Shown piece by piece: positions 63,105-64,000 of a stretch of DNA of 64,000 nt. The stretch's first letter is position 1, and each line of letters starts with the position of its first letter. A program made the position numbers and the translations under genes. The notes under the pieces were generated by a model. It was not told the origin of the DNA, did no database searches, and was given only the letters and a program-made list of their open reading frames with translations. The stretch lies in assembly GCF_024643205.1 (NCBI RefSeq), contig NZ_JAMKQJ010000004.1:437801-501800 (forward strand), in the 5' to 3' direction. Origin of the DNA: Parapedobacter tibetensis (GTDB lineage Bacteria; Bacteroidota; Bacteroidia; Sphingobacteriales; Sphingobacteriaceae).

Positions 63105-63312
63105 CGCTATACTCCTTTATGTTGATAAAAAATGAAAGCTGGCTATCAGCTTCATTTTTAAAGCCACTCTGAAAAGATGCTCGACCATTCAATGTTGCAG
63201 TGAGAGGTAGTATTTGGCGTTCAGTTGCAAATTACTGTATTATAATCCCAAATACGGTTGAGATATTTTTGTAATTTTGGGAGTGACAGGCGGACAACAA
63301 CCATCAAAGAGA

Positions 63313-63783
63313 ATGAGCGATAAACCCAAAATTAAAATTTTAGATAATCCTGAATTACGGGAAGAATTATTAGGTCTTGTAAAAATTACGGAACATATTG
63401 ATTTAGCAAATTGGGCTATAAGCTCTGCCAAACACGTTTTAAGCTTATCAACTGAAAAAATAAATTCCGAAGTCGTGGATTTTGGTTTTGAAACGAATAA
63501 ACTTTGGCAGGAAAATAAAGCAACTGTTCATCAAGTCAGACAGGCAGGGTTTAAGGTTCACGAAGAAGCGCGAAAATGTAAAACAGAAATTGCAAAAAAT
63601 ATTTTAAGAACTGTTGGACAAGCCGTAGCGGTCGGACATATGAAAGAACACGCAATGGTTTGTAGTGATTACGCAATTAAAACTGTCCAATTATGTTCTT
63701 CAAATGATTTAAACAAAATAACAGCTGAAAGAGAATGGCAAATAAATGAATTGTTGAAGCATAACATACGGACAACAAAATAA
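63313..63783 (+). CDS. Imm5-like immunity protein
   Basis: 156-residue cytoplasmic protein. ATG 63313 (MSDKPKIKI) is chosen; the longer frame adds a TTG-started tail. Pattern WAISSAKHVLSLSTEK, then ANKLWQENK-like NKLWQENKA, RQAGFKVHEEARK and the hallmark GQAVAVGHMKEHAMVCSDYAIK match the Imm5 family of polymorphic-toxin immunity proteins (A/GQAVATxHxxxHA). Base composition is far more AT-rich than the neighbouring genes, which fits transfer. No toxin gene is visible in the remaining 220 bases. TATTTTTG at 63264-63271 and TAATTTTG at 63272-63279 are possible -7 elements. Confidence 0.75.
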   Translation: MSDKPKIKILDNPELREELLGLVKITEHIDLANWAISSAKHVLSLSTEKINSEVVDFGFETNKLWQENKATVHQVRQAGFKVHEEARKCKTEIAKNILRTVGQAVAVGHMKEHAMVCSDYAIKTVQLCSSNDLNKITAEREWQINELLKHNIRTTK

Positions 63784-64000
63784 CGAACCGCCAATATGAA
63801 TTTTGTATAGCGGTAGGGTAAAAACCATTCTATTATTGAGCATCATTTTAAAAATCATCCAAAAACAAATAAAAAGTTAGCAAAGTTAAGGCGGACACCC
63901 ACCGCACCGCCCAACCAAAAGACTACGGCATAATGGCAGGGCAAATAAGGTGGCGCGGTAGTGTAACGTGAACTGTGTCATCCGGATCAACCTATTCCTA
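63784..64000. other. Window end, no gene seen
   Basis: 217 bases without a supported gene. The stretch changes from AT-rich (to about 63880) to a more GC-rich segment with short inverted pieces such as GGCGGACACCCACC and GGTGGCGCGG; it may be the border of another mobile segment. Confidence 0.3.

Overview
The window is a chromosomal stretch of a Bacteroidota bacterium, most likely of the Sphingobacteriaceae. The evidence is the protein content (DUF4296, DUF4294 and DUF1573 proteins, a TonB receptor with an N-terminal carboxypeptidase-like domain, bacillithiol enzyme BshB1, a UbiA enzyme of the menaquinone type) and the promoters, which follow the Bacteroidota pattern TTTG, 19-21 bases, TAnnTTTG, with few Shine-Dalgarno sites. 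Family placement is an inference from gene content. Most of the window is ordinary housekeeping DNA with short gaps between genes on both strands.

Layout. 1-9.4 kb: the start of a minus-strand gene cut by the window edge, a RecD/Pif1-like helicase, then three amino-acid permeases around an exported methyltransferase-like protein and a membrane pyrophosphatase. 9.4-10.2 kb: gene debris that includes the tail of an AraC regulator. 10.2-14.5 kb: a secreted nuclease lipoprotein diverging from a TonB-dependent receptor. 14.5-18.1 kb (minus): DUF4296 lipoprotein, mutS2 and mgtC as one operon. 18.2-24.2 kb (plus): a PLP-homeostasis protein, acetyltransferases, lipoproteins, aspartokinase and GAPDH. 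24.3-27.5 kb (minus): the translation operon thrS-infC-rpmI-rplT. 27.6-33.5 kb: surface-protein pair, queE, and the tyrosine-breakdown pair hmgA and hppD. 33.6-43 kb: aminotransferase, the minus group ysxC, ubiA, topA, a hypothetical gene and cmk, then isoaspartyl peptidase, NlpC/P60 peptidase and two thioredoxin-fold proteins. 43-60.4 kb: D-amino-acid type transaminase, cydAB, IscA-like protein, bshB1, DUF4294, relA/spoT, fur, purA, pabB, an M16 protease pair, hemF, ggt and gpsA.

The last 3.6 kb is accessory. A tRNA-Arg gene and a tRNA-Ser gene bracket about 750 bases without a gene, filled with a degenerate repeat built on AATTGGT. Directly at the 3' end of tRNA-Ser lies a frameshifted large serine recombinase whose last codons run into the tRNA. 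A small partner ORF and an AT-rich Imm5-like immunity gene follow. This looks like the left end of an integrated element that continues beyond the window.

The most unusual regulatory signal is a promoter-linked palindrome: 9-base inverted repeats with an 11-base spacer placed directly before a TAAGTTTG -10 type element. It occurs in front of the mutS2 operon, the aminotransferase gene and bshB1, with arms that differ between sites but stay self-complementary. Two of these copies belong to a longer dispersed repeat of about 58 bases. No complete new multi-gene system is visible; the best candidates for unexplained biology are this palindrome family, the AATTGGT repeat field and the tRNA-Ser element.
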